In this document: one piece after another, positions 54,911 through 63,569 of the stretch | Numbering within the stretch: the first letter of the stretch is position 1 | Layout: each line of letters starts with the position of its first letter | Origin: Pseudomonas sp. QTF5 | Lineage (GTDB): Bacteria > Pseudomonadota > Gammaproteobacteria > Pseudomonadales > Pseudomonadaceae | Assembly: GCF_000512695.2 (NCBI RefSeq) | Contig: NZ_AZRW02000022.1 | Location: 1-64,000, forward strand | Reading direction: 5' to 3' | Length of the DNA: 64,000 nucleotides | Program-made: the position numbers and the translations under genes | The notes under the pieces: generated by a model | What the model was told of the DNA's origin: nothing | Databases searched by the model: none | What the model saw: only the letters and a program-made list of their open reading frames with translations

Positions 54911-55020
54911 GATCGTTCCCACGCTCCGCGTGGGAATGCAGAAGCCAGGGACGCTCTGCGTCCCAAAGAGCCGAACGCGGAGCCTCCGTTGAGGCTCCCA
55001 CGCAGAGCATGGGAACGATC
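54911..55020. repeat. Inverted GATCGTTCCCACGCTC repeat
   Basis: GATCGTTCCCACGCTCCGCG at 54911 and its degenerate inverted copy ending in GGGAACGATC at 55020 enclose internal shorter inverted pieces (CGTCC, GAGGCTC). This is a different repeat family from the GTGGGAGCGGG REPs and appears once in the window. Confidence 0.8.
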
Positions 55021-55048
55021 AGGCGACCTGAAGAGGTCGCCTTTTTTG
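55021..55048 (+). terminator. Terminator of the lipoprotein operon
   Basis: GGCGACCT pairs with AGGTCGCC around GAAG, followed by six T. It lies between the operon end and the convergent LysE gene. Confidence 0.92.
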
Positions 55049-55060
55049 TGCCTGAAGGTT

Positions 55061-55693
55061 TTACACCGCCGCTTTACGCAGGGTCGCCATGAACGCCGCC
55101 GCGCCGATGAACAGCCCGGCAAAGGTACGGTTCATTCGTTTTTGTTGCTTGGGTGTGCGCAGCAAACGCAGCACCTTGGCCGCCAGCCCGGTGTAACCGG
55201 CCATGACGATCAGATCGACACAGATCATGGTCACGCCGAGGATCAGGTACTGGGCCACCAGCGGCGCGTGGGGGTCGATGAATTGCGGCAGCACCGCGAG
55301 CATGAACACCAAGGCCTTGGGGTTGCTGACGTTCACCAGAAAACCGCGGAACACCAGCGCCATCGGTTTGCCGATCTGCCGTATGGCTGCGTCGTCGCTC
55401 ATGTCATTGGGCAGCGCGCGCCATTGCTTGACCGCGAGATAGACCAGGTAGGCCACGCCGAACCATTTGATCGCATAGAAAGCCGTGGCGGAGGCCGCAA
55501 GGATCGCACCGACACCGGCAGCAACAATCGCAATCTGCAACGCCAAGCCCAGTTGCAGACCCAGGGCGTTCCAGTAACCGCGCCAGAAACCGTAGCGCAA
55601 ACCGCTGGACATCGACGCAATGGCGCCGGCACCGGGAGAAAGACTGATCACCCAGCAGGCGGCAAAAAACGCCAGCCATGTTTGAAGCACCAT
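55061..55693 (-). CDS. LysE/RhtB-family amino-acid exporter
   Basis: A 210-residue inner-membrane protein with six hydrophobic segments. The family opening is WLAFFAACWVISLSPGAGAIASM (about 5-27), with the conserved SPGPG-like SPGAGA. The motif FVNVSNPKALVFMLAVLPQF (about 118-137) is typical of RhtB. It exports an amino acid or homoserine-like compound; which one is unknown. Confidence 0.92.
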   Translation of the reverse strand: MVLQTWLAFFAACWVISLSPGAGAIASMSSGLRYGFWRGYWNALGLQLGLALQIAIVAAGVGAILAASATAFYAIKWFGVAYLVYLAVKQWRALPNDMSDDAAIRQIGKPMALVFRGFLVNVSNPKALVFMLAVLPQFIDPHAPLVAQYLILGVTMICVDLIVMAGYTGLAAKVLRLLRTPKQQKRMNRTFAGLFIGAAAFMATLRKAAV

Positions 55694-55810
55694 CGCACAC
55701 CTCGACTCAGACTCGTGACAGACGTCTAAGCTAATGCGCCTTTGGGCCGATGACTACCGATTTTTTGTAGGACAGAGCCACTGCCAACCAGCGTTTACGG
55801 CTTGAGGCCC

Positions 55811-55907
55811 CCTTCGCGAGCAAGCCCGCTCCCACATGGGATCTTCGTTGGACACAAAATTTGTGATCCACATCAATCTAGTGTGGGAGCGGGCTTGCTC
55901 GCGAAAG
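55811..55907. repeat. Inverted REP pair
   Basis: CTTCGCGAGCAAGCCCGCTC from 55812 faces GTGGGAGCGGGCTTGCTCGC ending near 55906, about 45 bases apart, upstream of the LysE gene and beyond the MscS stop. Confidence 0.9.
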
Positions 55908-55944
55908 CGGTGTGTCAGGCGACATCGATGCAGGAATTCAAAGC

Positions 55945-56526
55945 CTATTTTTCAAACCCGCTGGACGGGAATATATCGGTGCCACGCCAGCGTCGAACCG
56001 AGCGCTGGAAGAACAGGCTATTGGGCACTTGCACCATGGCGCTGCCGGTACCGAGTTCTTCGGCTTCGATCAGCGTGGTGTAGAGCAGATTGATCGCCAC
56101 CACCCGGCCTTTGACGCCGGGCTTGTCAGTGGTATCCACCAACTCGACCACATCGCCGATGCGGAACGGGCCGACGGTAAAGATCAGAATCGCGCAAAGC
56201 AGGTTGGACAGCACGCTCCACATGGCGAAAAACGCCACGGCGGCTACTGCAACGAAACCGGACAACGCCGTCCAGAGCACTGTGGCCGACACGCCAAGGC
56301 GCTCCAGCACAAAGATCAGCGCGCTGCCCATGATCAGCCAGCGCAAACCGCCACGCAGCGGCATGAAAAACTGCGGCGGAAACGGGTAGCGCTCGCCCAA
56401 TCGAGTCAGGCATTTAGCGACGACGCGCTGGGCGATATAACCGGCCAGCAGGATCAGCAGGATTTGCACGACCAGCCAGAGCGGCTCGCCCCACATCGCC
56501 GGCACCGGCAGCTTGAAGGCTTCCAT
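55945..56526 (-). CDS. Small MscS-family mechanosensitive channel
   Basis: A 193-residue inner-membrane channel subunit. Three hydrophobic segments lie at about 17-35, 60-80 and 85-115. The last is the pore helix with Gly/Ala spacing (ALSGFVAVAAVAFFAMWSV), followed by the beta domain signature FRIGDVVEL (about 121-129). The large C-terminal domain of MscS is missing, as in other short members. Its ATG overlaps the yheS stop by one base. Confidence 0.9.
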   Translation of the reverse strand: MEAFKLPVPAMWGEPLWLVVQILLILLAGYIAQRVVAKCLTRLGERYPFPPQFFMPLRGGLRWLIMGSALIFVLERLGVSATVLWTALSGFVAVAAVAFFAMWSVLSNLLCAILIFTVGPFRIGDVVELVDTTDKPGVKGRVVAINLLYTTLIEAEELGTGSAMVQVPNSLFFQRSVRRWRGTDIFPSSGFEK

Positions 56527-58436
56527 CAGGACAGCGCTTCCAGCTCCGCCTGCATGCTTTCCAGCAGTTCCAGCGCCTCCATCCAGGCTTCTTCCAGTTC
56601 GGCTTCACGCACCTTCAGCTTGGCCTGCTCAGCCAGCAGATCACGCAAATCGTTCTTGCGCATCGGCTCGTAAATGTCGCTGTCGCCAAGGCTGGTATCG
56701 ATCTTCGCCAGCTTCTCGTGCAGCTTGCCCAACTCGGCTTCAAGCTTGTCGGCCTCGCGCTTGTGCGGAGCCAACTGCTGACGCAATGCAGCAGCGGCCT
56801 GGCGCTGGGCCTTCTTGTCGGTCTTGTCCGGATTGACCGGAGTGTTGCTGACCGGGGCATTGCGTTGACGGTATTCGACCAGCCAACGGGCGTAGTCTTC
56901 CAGATCGCCGTCGAACTCCTCGACCTTGCCGTCTGCCACCAGATAGAAATTGTCGGTAGTGCTTTTGAGCAGATGGCGATCGTGGGAGACCACCAGTACC
57001 GCACCACTGAATTCCTGCAGGGCCATGGTCAGCGCCAGACGCATTTCCAGGTCCAGGTGGTTGGTCGGTTCGTCGAGCAGCAACAAGTTCGGTCGATCCC
57101 AAGCGATCAATGCCAAGGCCAGACGCGCCTTCTCACCGCCGGAGAAATTCAGCACCGGCTCATCGATACGCGCGCCGCGGAAGTCGAAACCACCGAGAAA
57201 GTCGCGCAGGGTCTGCTCACGCTCGGTCGGCGCCAGGCGCTGCAAGTGCAGCAACGGGCTGGCCTTGGAGTCGAGGGAATCAAGCTGATGCTGGGCGAAG
57301 TAGCCAACGACGGTGTTTTCACCGCGCGTCAGGCGACCGGCCAACGGCTCAAGCTCACCGGCGAGGTTTTTGATCAGGGTCGATTTACCCGCGCCGTTCG
57401 GGCCGAGCAAACCGATCCGCGCGCCGGGGGTCAGTTGCAGCTTGACCTTCTCCAGCACGGCTTTGTCGCCGTAACCCAGACGAGCATCCGACAGGTCGAT
57501 CAGCGGACTGGAAATTTTCGTCGACTCGCGGAAGACGAAATCGAACGGCGAATCGACGTGCGCGGCAGACAACTCTTCCATCCGCTCCAGCGCCTTGATC
57601 CGGCTCTGGGCCTGACGGGCCTTGGTGGCCTGGGCCTTGAAGCGGGCGATGTAGCTTTCCATGTGCGCCCGTTGCGCCTGCTGCTTCTCGTAGGCCTGTT
57701 GTTGCTGGGCCAGACGTTCGGCACGGGCGCGCTCGAAGGCGCTATAGCCGCCGCGATACAGGGTGATCTTGCGCTGATCGACGTGGGCTACGTGATCGAC
57801 CACGGCATCGAGGAAGTCCCGGTCGTGGGAAATCAGCATCAAGGTGCCGGGGTAGCTTTTAAGCCACTCTTCGAGCCAGATGATGGCGTCGAGGTCCAAG
57901 TGGTTGGTCGGTTCGTCGAGCAGCAACAGGTCCGAAGGGCACATCAAAGCCTGCGCCAGGTTCAGACGCATCCGCCAGCCACCGGAGAAATCTCCTACTT
58001 GCCGATCCATCTGCTCATTGGTGAACCCAAGGCCGGCCAGCAGCTTTCGAGCCCGAGCGTCGGCGGTGTAGCCGTCGGCGCTGTCGAGTTCCGAGTGCAG
58101 GCGGGCCTGAGCGGCGCCGTCATGGGCCGCTTCGGCTGCGGCGAGGTCGCGTTGCACCTCGCGCAGGCGCAGGTCACCATCGAGCACGTAGTCGACCGCG
58201 ATGCGTTCGAGCGTCTCGATTTCCTGACGCATGTGGGCGATGCGCCAGTCGGCCGGCAGAAAGCAGTCACCCGAGTCCGGGTGCAGTTCGCCACGAATCA
58301 AGGCGAACAGGCTCGATTTGCCGGCGCCGTTGGCACCGATGAGGCCGGCTTTGTGGCCGGCGTGCAGGGTCAGCTCGGCGTCTTCTAGCAGACGTTGCGG
58401 GCCACGCTGTAAAGTCAGGTTCTGAAGTCGAATCAT
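56526..58436 (-). CDS. yheS: ABC-F family ATPase YheS
   Basis: A 636-residue cytoplasmic ATPase with two ABC domains and no membrane part. Walker A motifs are GANGAGKSS (about 35) and GPNGAGKST (about 345). Signatures are FSGGWRMRL and FSGGEKARL. The linker contains the long charged helix of ABC-F proteins (RAERLAQQQQAYEKQQAQ), and the C-terminus is a coiled coil. ABC-F proteins act at the ribosome E site. The start at 58436 (MIRLQNLTLQ) matches the family. The downstream MscS gene is coupled to it. Confidence 0.94.
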   Translation of the reverse strand: MIRLQNLTLQRGPQRLLEDAELTLHAGHKAGLIGANGAGKSSLFALIRGELHPDSGDCFLPADWRIAHMRQEIETLERIAVDYVLDGDLRLREVQRDLAAAEAAHDGAAQARLHSELDSADGYTADARARKLLAGLGFTNEQMDRQVGDFSGGWRMRLNLAQALMCPSDLLLLDEPTNHLDLDAIIWLEEWLKSYPGTLMLISHDRDFLDAVVDHVAHVDQRKITLYRGGYSAFERARAERLAQQQQAYEKQQAQRAHMESYIARFKAQATKARQAQSRIKALERMEELSAAHVDSPFDFVFRESTKISSPLIDLSDARLGYGDKAVLEKVKLQLTPGARIGLLGPNGAGKSTLIKNLAGELEPLAGRLTRGENTVVGYFAQHQLDSLDSKASPLLHLQRLAPTEREQTLRDFLGGFDFRGARIDEPVLNFSGGEKARLALALIAWDRPNLLLLDEPTNHLDLEMRLALTMALQEFSGAVLVVSHDRHLLKSTTDNFYLVADGKVEEFDGDLEDYARWLVEYRQRNAPVSNTPVNPDKTDKKAQRQAAAALRQQLAPHKREADKLEAELGKLHEKLAKIDTSLGDSDIYEPMRKNDLRDLLAEQAKLKVREAELEEAWMEALELLESMQAELEALS

Positions 58437-58486
58437 AATGGCGGCGGAGTCTACCAGCTTCGCTCGCAACTGGCGCGAGTAGCACT

Positions 58487-58951
58487 ATGTCCTCTGACCT
58501 GTGGAGCTTTTCCCTTGGCACTTACGCCCGTCCCGGCGTTGAAGATGCGTGCCTGCAATTGCAGTCGGCGGGGGTGAACGTGTGCCTGCTACTGTGCGGG
58601 TTGTGGCTGGGAGAACGTGGCGTTACCTGCAACGAACAACGCTTGCAGTTGCTTCGTGATGCAGCCAGGCCTTGGGACGCGGATGTCGTGCAACCGTTGC
58701 GCGCCTTGCGCCTGCAATGGAAAGCCGCCGCTAGCGAAGATGCCGGGCTGGATGATTTGCGTGAACAAGTGAAAACACTGGAGATGGAAGCCGAACGGCA
58801 TTTGTTGTTGCGACTGGACCGTTTGGCACAGAGTTGGCCGCAGGATGAGGCGACCGATCTTTCGGCCTGGCTGGAAGGTGTGGCGGCAGGCGCCGCCAAC
58901 CTGGACCGCGACGCGCTGCATCAGCTGCGCGTCGCGGTAACCGGCACTTAG
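58487..58951 (+). CDS. TIGR02444-family protein
   Basis: A 154-residue protein of the TIGR02444 (DUF2390) family. The opening LWSFSLGTYARPGVEDACLQLQ and the segment VNVCLLLCGLWLGERG are diagnostic. It is helical with no signal peptide. Function is not known. It is divergent from yheS and its stop overlaps the algP stop by four bases on the other strand. Confidence 0.88.
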   Translation: MSSDLWSFSLGTYARPGVEDACLQLQSAGVNVCLLLCGLWLGERGVTCNEQRLQLLRDAARPWDADVVQPLRALRLQWKAAASEDAGLDDLREQVKTLEMEAERHLLLRLDRLAQSWPQDEATDLSAWLEGVAAGAANLDRDALHQLRVAVTGT

Positions 58952-60006
58952 GAAGCGCTGGTTGGGGTGGTGCCAGTGCTCGACGACGCGGCTTGCGTTG
59001 GCGCAGACGTGGTGGTCGAGGTGGTTGCTGCAGGCGCGGGCGAAGCCGAGGAGGCCGGGGCCGGAGTTGCTGGCTTGATCGCTGGCGCAGCAGCCGGTTT
59101 GGCAGCGGCGACGGGCTTTTTCACGGCCGGTTTTGCAGCTGGCTTGGCTGCTGGTTTTGCTACTGGTTTTGCTACTGGTTTTGCAGCCGATTTTGCAGCG
59201 GCTGGTTTGACGGCAGCAGTTTTGGCAGCCGGTTTAGCGGCGGGTTTGGCCGCAGCTTTTGCAGCGGGTTTCGCAGCAGACTTGGCTGCGGCGGTTTTAG
59301 CCGCGACAGGTTTGGCGGCTGGCTTGGCAGCCGGTTTCGCGGCGGCAGTTCTAGCGGCTGGCTTGGCAGCAGGTTTAGCCGCTGGTTTTGCCGGTGCAGT
59401 TTTTGCCACGGCGGGTTTCGCAGCCGGTTTAGCGGCAGCTGTTTTGGCAGCAGTTGTTTTGGCAGCAGCTGGCTTGGCGGCAGGTTTGGCAGCCGTCGTT
59501 TTAGTCGCTGGTTTCGCAGCACTGGCAGCGACTGTTTTTTTCGCCGCCGGTTTGGCGGCTGGCTTGGCGGCTGCTTTCTTCGCAGGTGCCGTAGCTGGCT
59601 TGGCCGAACGCAGGGACAACGCCTTGCCGACAGCCTCTTGGACACGACCGACACCCTGGGCCAGTTTCAGGCTTTCTTGAGCGTCGCGTTTGAGTTGCAG
59701 GATGTAGCTGCGCGTTTCGGACTGGCGACCCTTGAGGGCATCGAGCAAGTCCTCAAGTTCTTTCACCGCCTCTTTGGCCTTGGCTTGCGCCTTGGCTTTG
59801 CCGGCCGCCGCAGCGTCCTGCAATTTGGTCCGGGATTTGTGCAGTTTTTCCTGCGCTTTTCCGCGCTGCTTTTCCAACTTGGCGAGCAGTTTTTCAGCAT
59901 CAGCCAGAGCTTGGGAACAAGCGTTTTCCAAATGCTCGAGCAAGCTGCCCGAGAGTTGTTGGAGTAAGTGCAACGGAGTATTTACAGGCTTCTTGGTGGC
60001 CGACAT
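58948..60006 (-). CDS. algP: Histone H1-like regulator AlgP
   Basis: A 352-residue DNA-binding protein. The N-terminal part (1-135) is a charged coiled coil (LEKQRGKAQEKLHKSRTKLQ) found in all AlgP proteins. The rest is an array of Ala-Lys-Pro repeats (KPAAKPAAK type) with A/T/S-rich end, like eukaryotic histone H1 tails. In P. aeruginosa AlgP is linked to alginate gene control, and its gene is known to be repeat-unstable. Neighbours (FKBP isomerase, algQ, dsbB, hemY) follow the known order. Confidence 0.95.
   Translation of the reverse strand: MSATKKPVNTPLHLLQQLSGSLLEHLENACSQALADAEKLLAKLEKQRGKAQEKLHKSRTKLQDAAAAGKAKAQAKAKEAVKELEDLLDALKGRQSETRSYILQLKRDAQESLKLAQGVGRVQEAVGKALSLRSAKPATAPAKKAAAKPAAKPAAKKTVAASAAKPATKTTAAKPAAKPAAAKTTAAKTAAAKPAAKPAVAKTAPAKPAAKPAAKPAARTAAAKPAAKPAAKPVAAKTAAAKSAAKPAAKAAAKPAAKPAAKTAAVKPAAAKSAAKPVAKPVAKPAAKPAAKPAVKKPVAAAKPAAAPAIKPATPAPASSASPAPAATTSTTTSAPTQAASSSTGTTPTSAS
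58990..59610. repeat. Direct-repeat tract inside algP
   Basis: Degenerate tandem units of roughly 12 bases (forms of GCAGCCGGTTTGGC) fill the 3' two thirds of algP and encode KPAA-type units. Near-perfect short direct repeats occur, such as GGTTTTGCTACTGGTTTTGC near 59150-59180. Such a tract can change in length by slippage or recombination. Confidence 0.9.
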
Positions 60007-60093
60007 GGTTTACCTCCTGGCTGAAGTGAATGCGGCTCATACTAGACCTCTGCTGCTACCGCCGCTAGGGCATGTTGACAGTATCGAAAGCAC

Positions 60094-60109
60094 TCCGTTG
60101 CAACGGAGC
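60094..60109. promoter_or_regulatory. Perfect 16-base palindrome between algP and the FKBP gene
   Basis: CTCCGTTGCAACGGAG is a perfect palindrome in the divergent gap. A TTGACA hexamer lies at 60075-60080, just left of it. It looks like a dimer-binding operator for one or both genes; the binding protein is unknown. Confidence 0.4.
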
Positions 60110-60198
60110 GAAAAAGTTCTGCGTTCAGGTAAAACCTGTTCACCTTCGAGCGCATTCTCACTGGCATAATCCTGCGCATCTCAGGTCGGAGAGTGCCC

Positions 60199-60864
60199 AT
60201 GTCGCGCTACCTTTTTTTATCGCTGTGCGTGTTTTTTTCCGCGGCCCAGGCCGCCGAAAAAACCGCCGCAAATGACGCTCACGATCTCGCTTACAGCTTG
60301 GGCGCAAGCCTTGGCGAACGCTTGCGCCAGGAGGTTCCGGACCTGCAACTTCAGGCCCTGCTCGAAGGTTTGCAGCAAGCCTATCAAGGCAAGCCGCTGG
60401 CACTGAAAGATGAGCGGATCGAACAGATTCTGGCCGAGCATGAAGCCCGGGTTGCCATGCAATCACCTGTGCCGCAAAGCGAATTGGCTTTGGAAAACGA
60501 GCGACGTTTTCTCGCTGAGGAAAAAGCCAAACCCGGCGTTCGCGAACTGGCGGATGGAATATTGCTGACGGAGCTGACTTCAGGCACCGGCGCCAAGGCG
60601 GGGCCGAGCGGCAAGGTCCAGGTGCTGTATATCGGACGCTTGCCTGACGGCTCAGTGTTCGACCAGAACAGCCAGCCGCAGTGGTTCAGTCTGGATAGCG
60701 TAATCAGCGGATGGCGCAGTGCGTTGCAAAACATGCCGGTCGGCGCGAAATGGCGCCTGGTGATTCCATCGGCCCAAGCCTATGGTGCCGACGGTGCCGG
60801 CGACTTGATCGCGCCGTTCACGCCGCTGGTATTCGAAGTTGAATTGCGTGGTGCTACAAGCTGA
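60199..60864 (+). CDS. Exported FKBP-type peptidyl-prolyl isomerase
   Basis: A 221-residue periplasmic isomerase. The signal peptide is residues 1-18 (AQA before AEKTAAN). An N-terminal FkpA-like helical dimer domain (AYSLGASLGERLRQEV) runs to about 100. The FKBP domain runs about 110-221, with VQVLYIGRLPDGSVFD and WRLVIPSAQAYG. GGAGAG lies nine bases before the ATG at 60199. It is divergent from algP, as in P. aeruginosa. Confidence 0.93.
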   Translation: MSRYLFLSLCVFFSAAQAAEKTAANDAHDLAYSLGASLGERLRQEVPDLQLQALLEGLQQAYQGKPLALKDERIEQILAEHEARVAMQSPVPQSELALENERRFLAEEKAKPGVRELADGILLTELTSGTGAKAGPSGKVQVLYIGRLPDGSVFDQNSQPQWFSLDSVISGWRSALQNMPVGAKWRLVIPSAQAYGADGAGDLIAPFTPLVFEVELRGATS

Positions 60865-60886
60865 AAACCGGATCGAGTAGGGGGCG

Positions 60887-62040
60887 GCTTCACAGCCGCC
60901 GTCCTCTCACACCACCGTACGTACGGCTCCGTATACGGCGGTTCAGGTTATACGATTAAGCTGGTTTATCGTATCCAGTATTGAGATCAGGCCAAACCGA
61001 TCCCACAGCGTCTTCGGCAGCGCTTGATTCATATGCGGTGCCCCGGAGCTCCACCATGGGCCGCGACCATTGAACGCCGATATGCAGGCACGATCCCTGT
61101 TTAGACCTAGGCGTATCAGGTTGCGAGCCCTCGTTGAAGGCCGCTTCCATTGACGCCACACGGCACAGCGAAGCTTGTGACGCACCCACCCATCAAGCTC
61201 CTCAAGCGGTCGCTTGCTCTGGCTTAGCTTGAAATAGCCTGCCCAACCACGCAGTACAGGGTTTATTCGCTCGATGACTGTTGCCATCTTGCGGCCCCGC
61301 GCTCCACGCAGCAGGTCTCTGAGCCGGTCACGTAAGCGACCCAGACTCATCGTCGCCACTCTCAGCCTCGGCTGTTGATGCCAGCTCATCCCATAACCCA
61401 GATAGTCGCAGGCCCAAGGCCGTGCCACGCGGCTCTTTTCTCGATTCAGCGTCAGTTTCAAACGCTGCCTCAAGAACCGCTCGACGCCTGCCATCACTCG
61501 CTCGCCCGCTCGACGACTACGCACATAAATGTTCGCCTCATCGGCATAGCGCACGAAACGATGGCCCCGCCGTTCCAGCTCACGGTCGAGTTCGTTGAGC
61601 AGGATGTTCGACAGCAACGGCGAGAGCGGGCCGCCTTGCGGCGTCCCTTCCTGTCGTCGGCTGACAAGCCCGCCCGACATCACACCCGCTTCGAGGTAAC
61701 GGCGGATCAGCCTGAGCACCCGCCGGTCTTCGACATGACGCTCTATATGGGCCATCAACACGTCGTGGTTGACCCGATCGAAGAACTTCTCAAGATCGAG
61801 TTCCACACACCAACGGTGTCCCGTCACCACATGGGCGCGGGCTGTTTCGATAGCTTGATGAGCGCTTCTACCCGGACGGAAACCGTAGCTGTAGTCCGAG
61901 AACAGAGGTCGAAGATCGGCGTGAGCTGTTGCAACAGAGCCTGTTGGATCAGGCGATCCACGACACTGGGAATGCCCAGCTGTCGGGTGCCGCCTTTGGG
62001 TTTGGGAATTTCGACGGCGTGGCCACCACAGCCAAGCTGG
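60887..62040 (-). mobile_element. Truncated group II intron
   Basis: The right-hand (3') end of a bacterial group II intron, inserted between the FKBP gene and algQ. Domain V-like sequence with the typical GAGCCGTACGTACGGTGGTG and GAGAGG elements lies at 60900-60945 (minus strand), next to a stem CGGCGGCTGTGAAGCCGCC (60895-60913). The intron-encoded protein gene fills the rest but lacks its first part, and the whole 5' ribozyme (domains I-III) is absent. The left boundary falls near 62035, about 40 bases past the algQ terminator. Ends are estimates. Confidence 0.82.
60943..62030 (-). pseudogene. Group II intron reverse transcriptase/maturase, broken
   Basis: Reading on the minus strand, HAVEIPKPKGGTRQLGIPSV and VVDRLIQQALLQQLTPIFD are encoded first. 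A one-base frameshift near 61903-61908 then moves to the frame LFSDYSYGFRPGRSAHQAI, which stays open to 60943. The catalytic box is YADEANIYV, where active enzymes have YADD: the second Asp is Glu. The maturase domain INPVLRGWAGYFKLSQSKRP is intact. The N-terminal region before HAVEIPKP is missing. The gene cannot make a working enzyme without repair of both defects. Confidence 0.85.
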
Positions 62041-62074
62041 TTGCGCTACGCGCAACGCGCCATGCCTGGCGCAC

Positions 62075-62107
62075 AAACGAAAAACGGCGCGCATTGCGCA
62101 CCGTTTC
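62075..62107 (-). terminator. Terminator of algQ
   Basis: Read on the minus strand, AAACGGTGCGC pairs with GCGCGCCGTTT around AAT and is followed by T residues. It lies about 30 bases past the algQ stop. The intron remnant begins about 35 bases further on. Confidence 0.85.
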
Positions 62108-62138
62108 TGGTTTCTTGGGAGGGTCTTGCGGGAAGGGT

Positions 62139-62597
62139 TCAGGCCTGAACCGAATCCTCTTCCTTGTGAGCGGTGTGCAGCACTTCGATCAGGCAATCTT
62201 CCAGTTCGAAGCGTTCGTGCAACAAGCCACCCAGCTCTTTGAATTTCTCCGCGACACACTTACCGGCATCACACAAGTCGTTGAACGCCAGCAGCTTCTC
62301 GGTGATGACGTCGATGCGCGGGTAAATCGTCTCGGCCAACTCCAGACCACGAGTATCACCGAACGCCTTGGCTTCGCCGGTCAGCTGCTCGTAGATCTCG
62401 AAATGCCCGGCAGACACGTAGTCGACCAGCACACCGCAAAATTCCTGCAGCGGTTTTCGGTTCTCGCCCAAAGCTTCGGGCTTGGCGCCAAGAGCGTCAT
62501 AGGCCCGAACCAGTTCGTGACGCTCCTGCAACCAGCGATCGATCAGCAGATGCACTCCACCCCAACGTTCCTGAGCATTCTGACAACTTTCGAGCAT
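62139..62597 (-). CDS. algQ: Rsd/AlgQ anti-sigma-70 protein
   Basis: A 152-residue cytoplasmic all-helical protein that binds the housekeeping sigma factor. AlgQ was first described as an alginate regulator in P. aeruginosa and is the Rsd homologue. Characteristic sequence: MLESCQNAQERWGGVHLLID at the start and CGVLVDYVSAGHFEIYEQL near 54-72. The end, HTAHKEEDSVQA, is acidic. It stands between the intron remnant and dsbB. Confidence 0.94.
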   Translation of the reverse strand: MLESCQNAQERWGGVHLLIDRWLQERHELVRAYDALGAKPEALGENRKPLQEFCGVLVDYVSAGHFEIYEQLTGEAKAFGDTRGLELAETIYPRIDVITEKLLAFNDLCDAGKCVAEKFKELGGLLHERFELEDCLIEVLHTAHKEEDSVQA

Positions 62598-62776
62598 GGT
62601 GATTCTCTCTTCCCTTGTGGGTCATGCTGCTCTACACCTGTCGCACACTTGAAGATCAAGGATCGACCAGGCAGAGCGTCATTCGAGCAACATAAATCCA
62701 ATGACACGTGCGGGCCAGATTATGCCCGCACGCCTATGGCTTCAAGGTACGCAGGAGATAAAGTTCATACAAGTGT

Positions 62777-63328
62777 TTAATCGCCCGCCAGTACCCGGCG
62801 CGACGACTCGCCGCTGAGCGGTCGCTGACACGCGATCCAGACAAGGCGCAGCAACTGATACCCGCCCAGAATCATCATCGCAACGAAGAACAGCAGACTC
62901 CACTCCGGGATGCTCAGGTCGAACAGCGTCCAGGAAATTTCCGCGCAATCGGCGGTTCCTTTGAACATTCGCTGCACGACATACAGCCAGGGCGTACTGG
63001 CGAACAGATCGGCCAGATCAGGCGAGCATACCGATAGCTGATGCACCGGATCGCTCTGCAACAACACCTGCCGCCACGCCGTGACGGTACCCGCCAGACT
63101 GCATAGCAAACCCAGCAGCCAATACAGAAATGATCCGCAGCGGCCAGGCCCCTGCACTGAAGCCGCCAGGCAGACACCCGTGAGCAGCGCCAGACAAACC
63201 CGCTGCAACAGGCACAACCCGCAAGGCTTGAGGCCGACCGCATATTCCAGGTAATAGGAAACGCCCAAGGCCAGGGCACCTGCAATGAAAACCATGAAAA
63301 ACAAGGAGCGTGAGCAGGCCAAAGACAT
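62777..63328 (-). CDS. dsbB: Disulfide bond formation protein DsbB
   Basis: A 183-residue inner-membrane oxidoreductase that reoxidises DsbA and passes electrons to quinone. Four spans. The first periplasmic pair is CGLC in LKPCGLCLLQRVC (about 36-39). The second pair is SVCSPDLADLF and GTADCAEISW (about 100 and 126). The gene order algQ-dsbB-hemY matches P. aeruginosa, where this paralogue is called dsbH. Genomes of this group carry a second dsbB elsewhere. Confidence 0.93.
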   Translation of the reverse strand: MSLACSRSLFFMVFIAGALALGVSYYLEYAVGLKPCGLCLLQRVCLALLTGVCLAASVQGPGRCGSFLYWLLGLLCSLAGTVTAWRQVLLQSDPVHQLSVCSPDLADLFASTPWLYVVQRMFKGTADCAEISWTLFDLSIPEWSLLFFVAMMILGGYQLLRLVWIACQRPLSGESSRRVLAGD

Positions 63329-63524
63329 GGCTTTTCCGTAACAGTAGAGACAGGCGGTTACGGTAGAGGAAAGCGCAGCAGCCTTTCAAGGCAGGCCACC
63401 ACGGACACTTCAGCAGAAGTGTAGGGAATTCCCGACAGGGTCGAGAGGATTTGACGTAGTCCTCTGTAGGACTTTGCCGGCGAAGGATTACAACGCTGAA
63501 ACAGCGGCGGATTCGAAGCGATTC

Positions 63525-63567
63525 CCGCCCTTGTAGCAGCTGGCGCAGCCAGCTGCTACAAGGGCGG
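63525..63567. repeat. 20-base-pair hairpin at the hemY stop
   Basis: CCGCCCTTGTAGCAGCTGGC pairs perfectly with its reverse complement around GCA. It lies three bases beyond the hemY stop codon. The core (TGTAGCAGCTGGCGCAGCC) belongs to another repeat family common in Pseudomonas. It may also end hemY transcription, though it has no T-run. Confidence 0.8.
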
Positions 63568-63569
63568 AA

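Noticed and set aside
61375..62780. Plus-strand frames of 257 and 283 codons across the intron and algQ
   Set aside because: They run antisense through the reverse transcriptase, the terminator and algQ and have no family resemblance.
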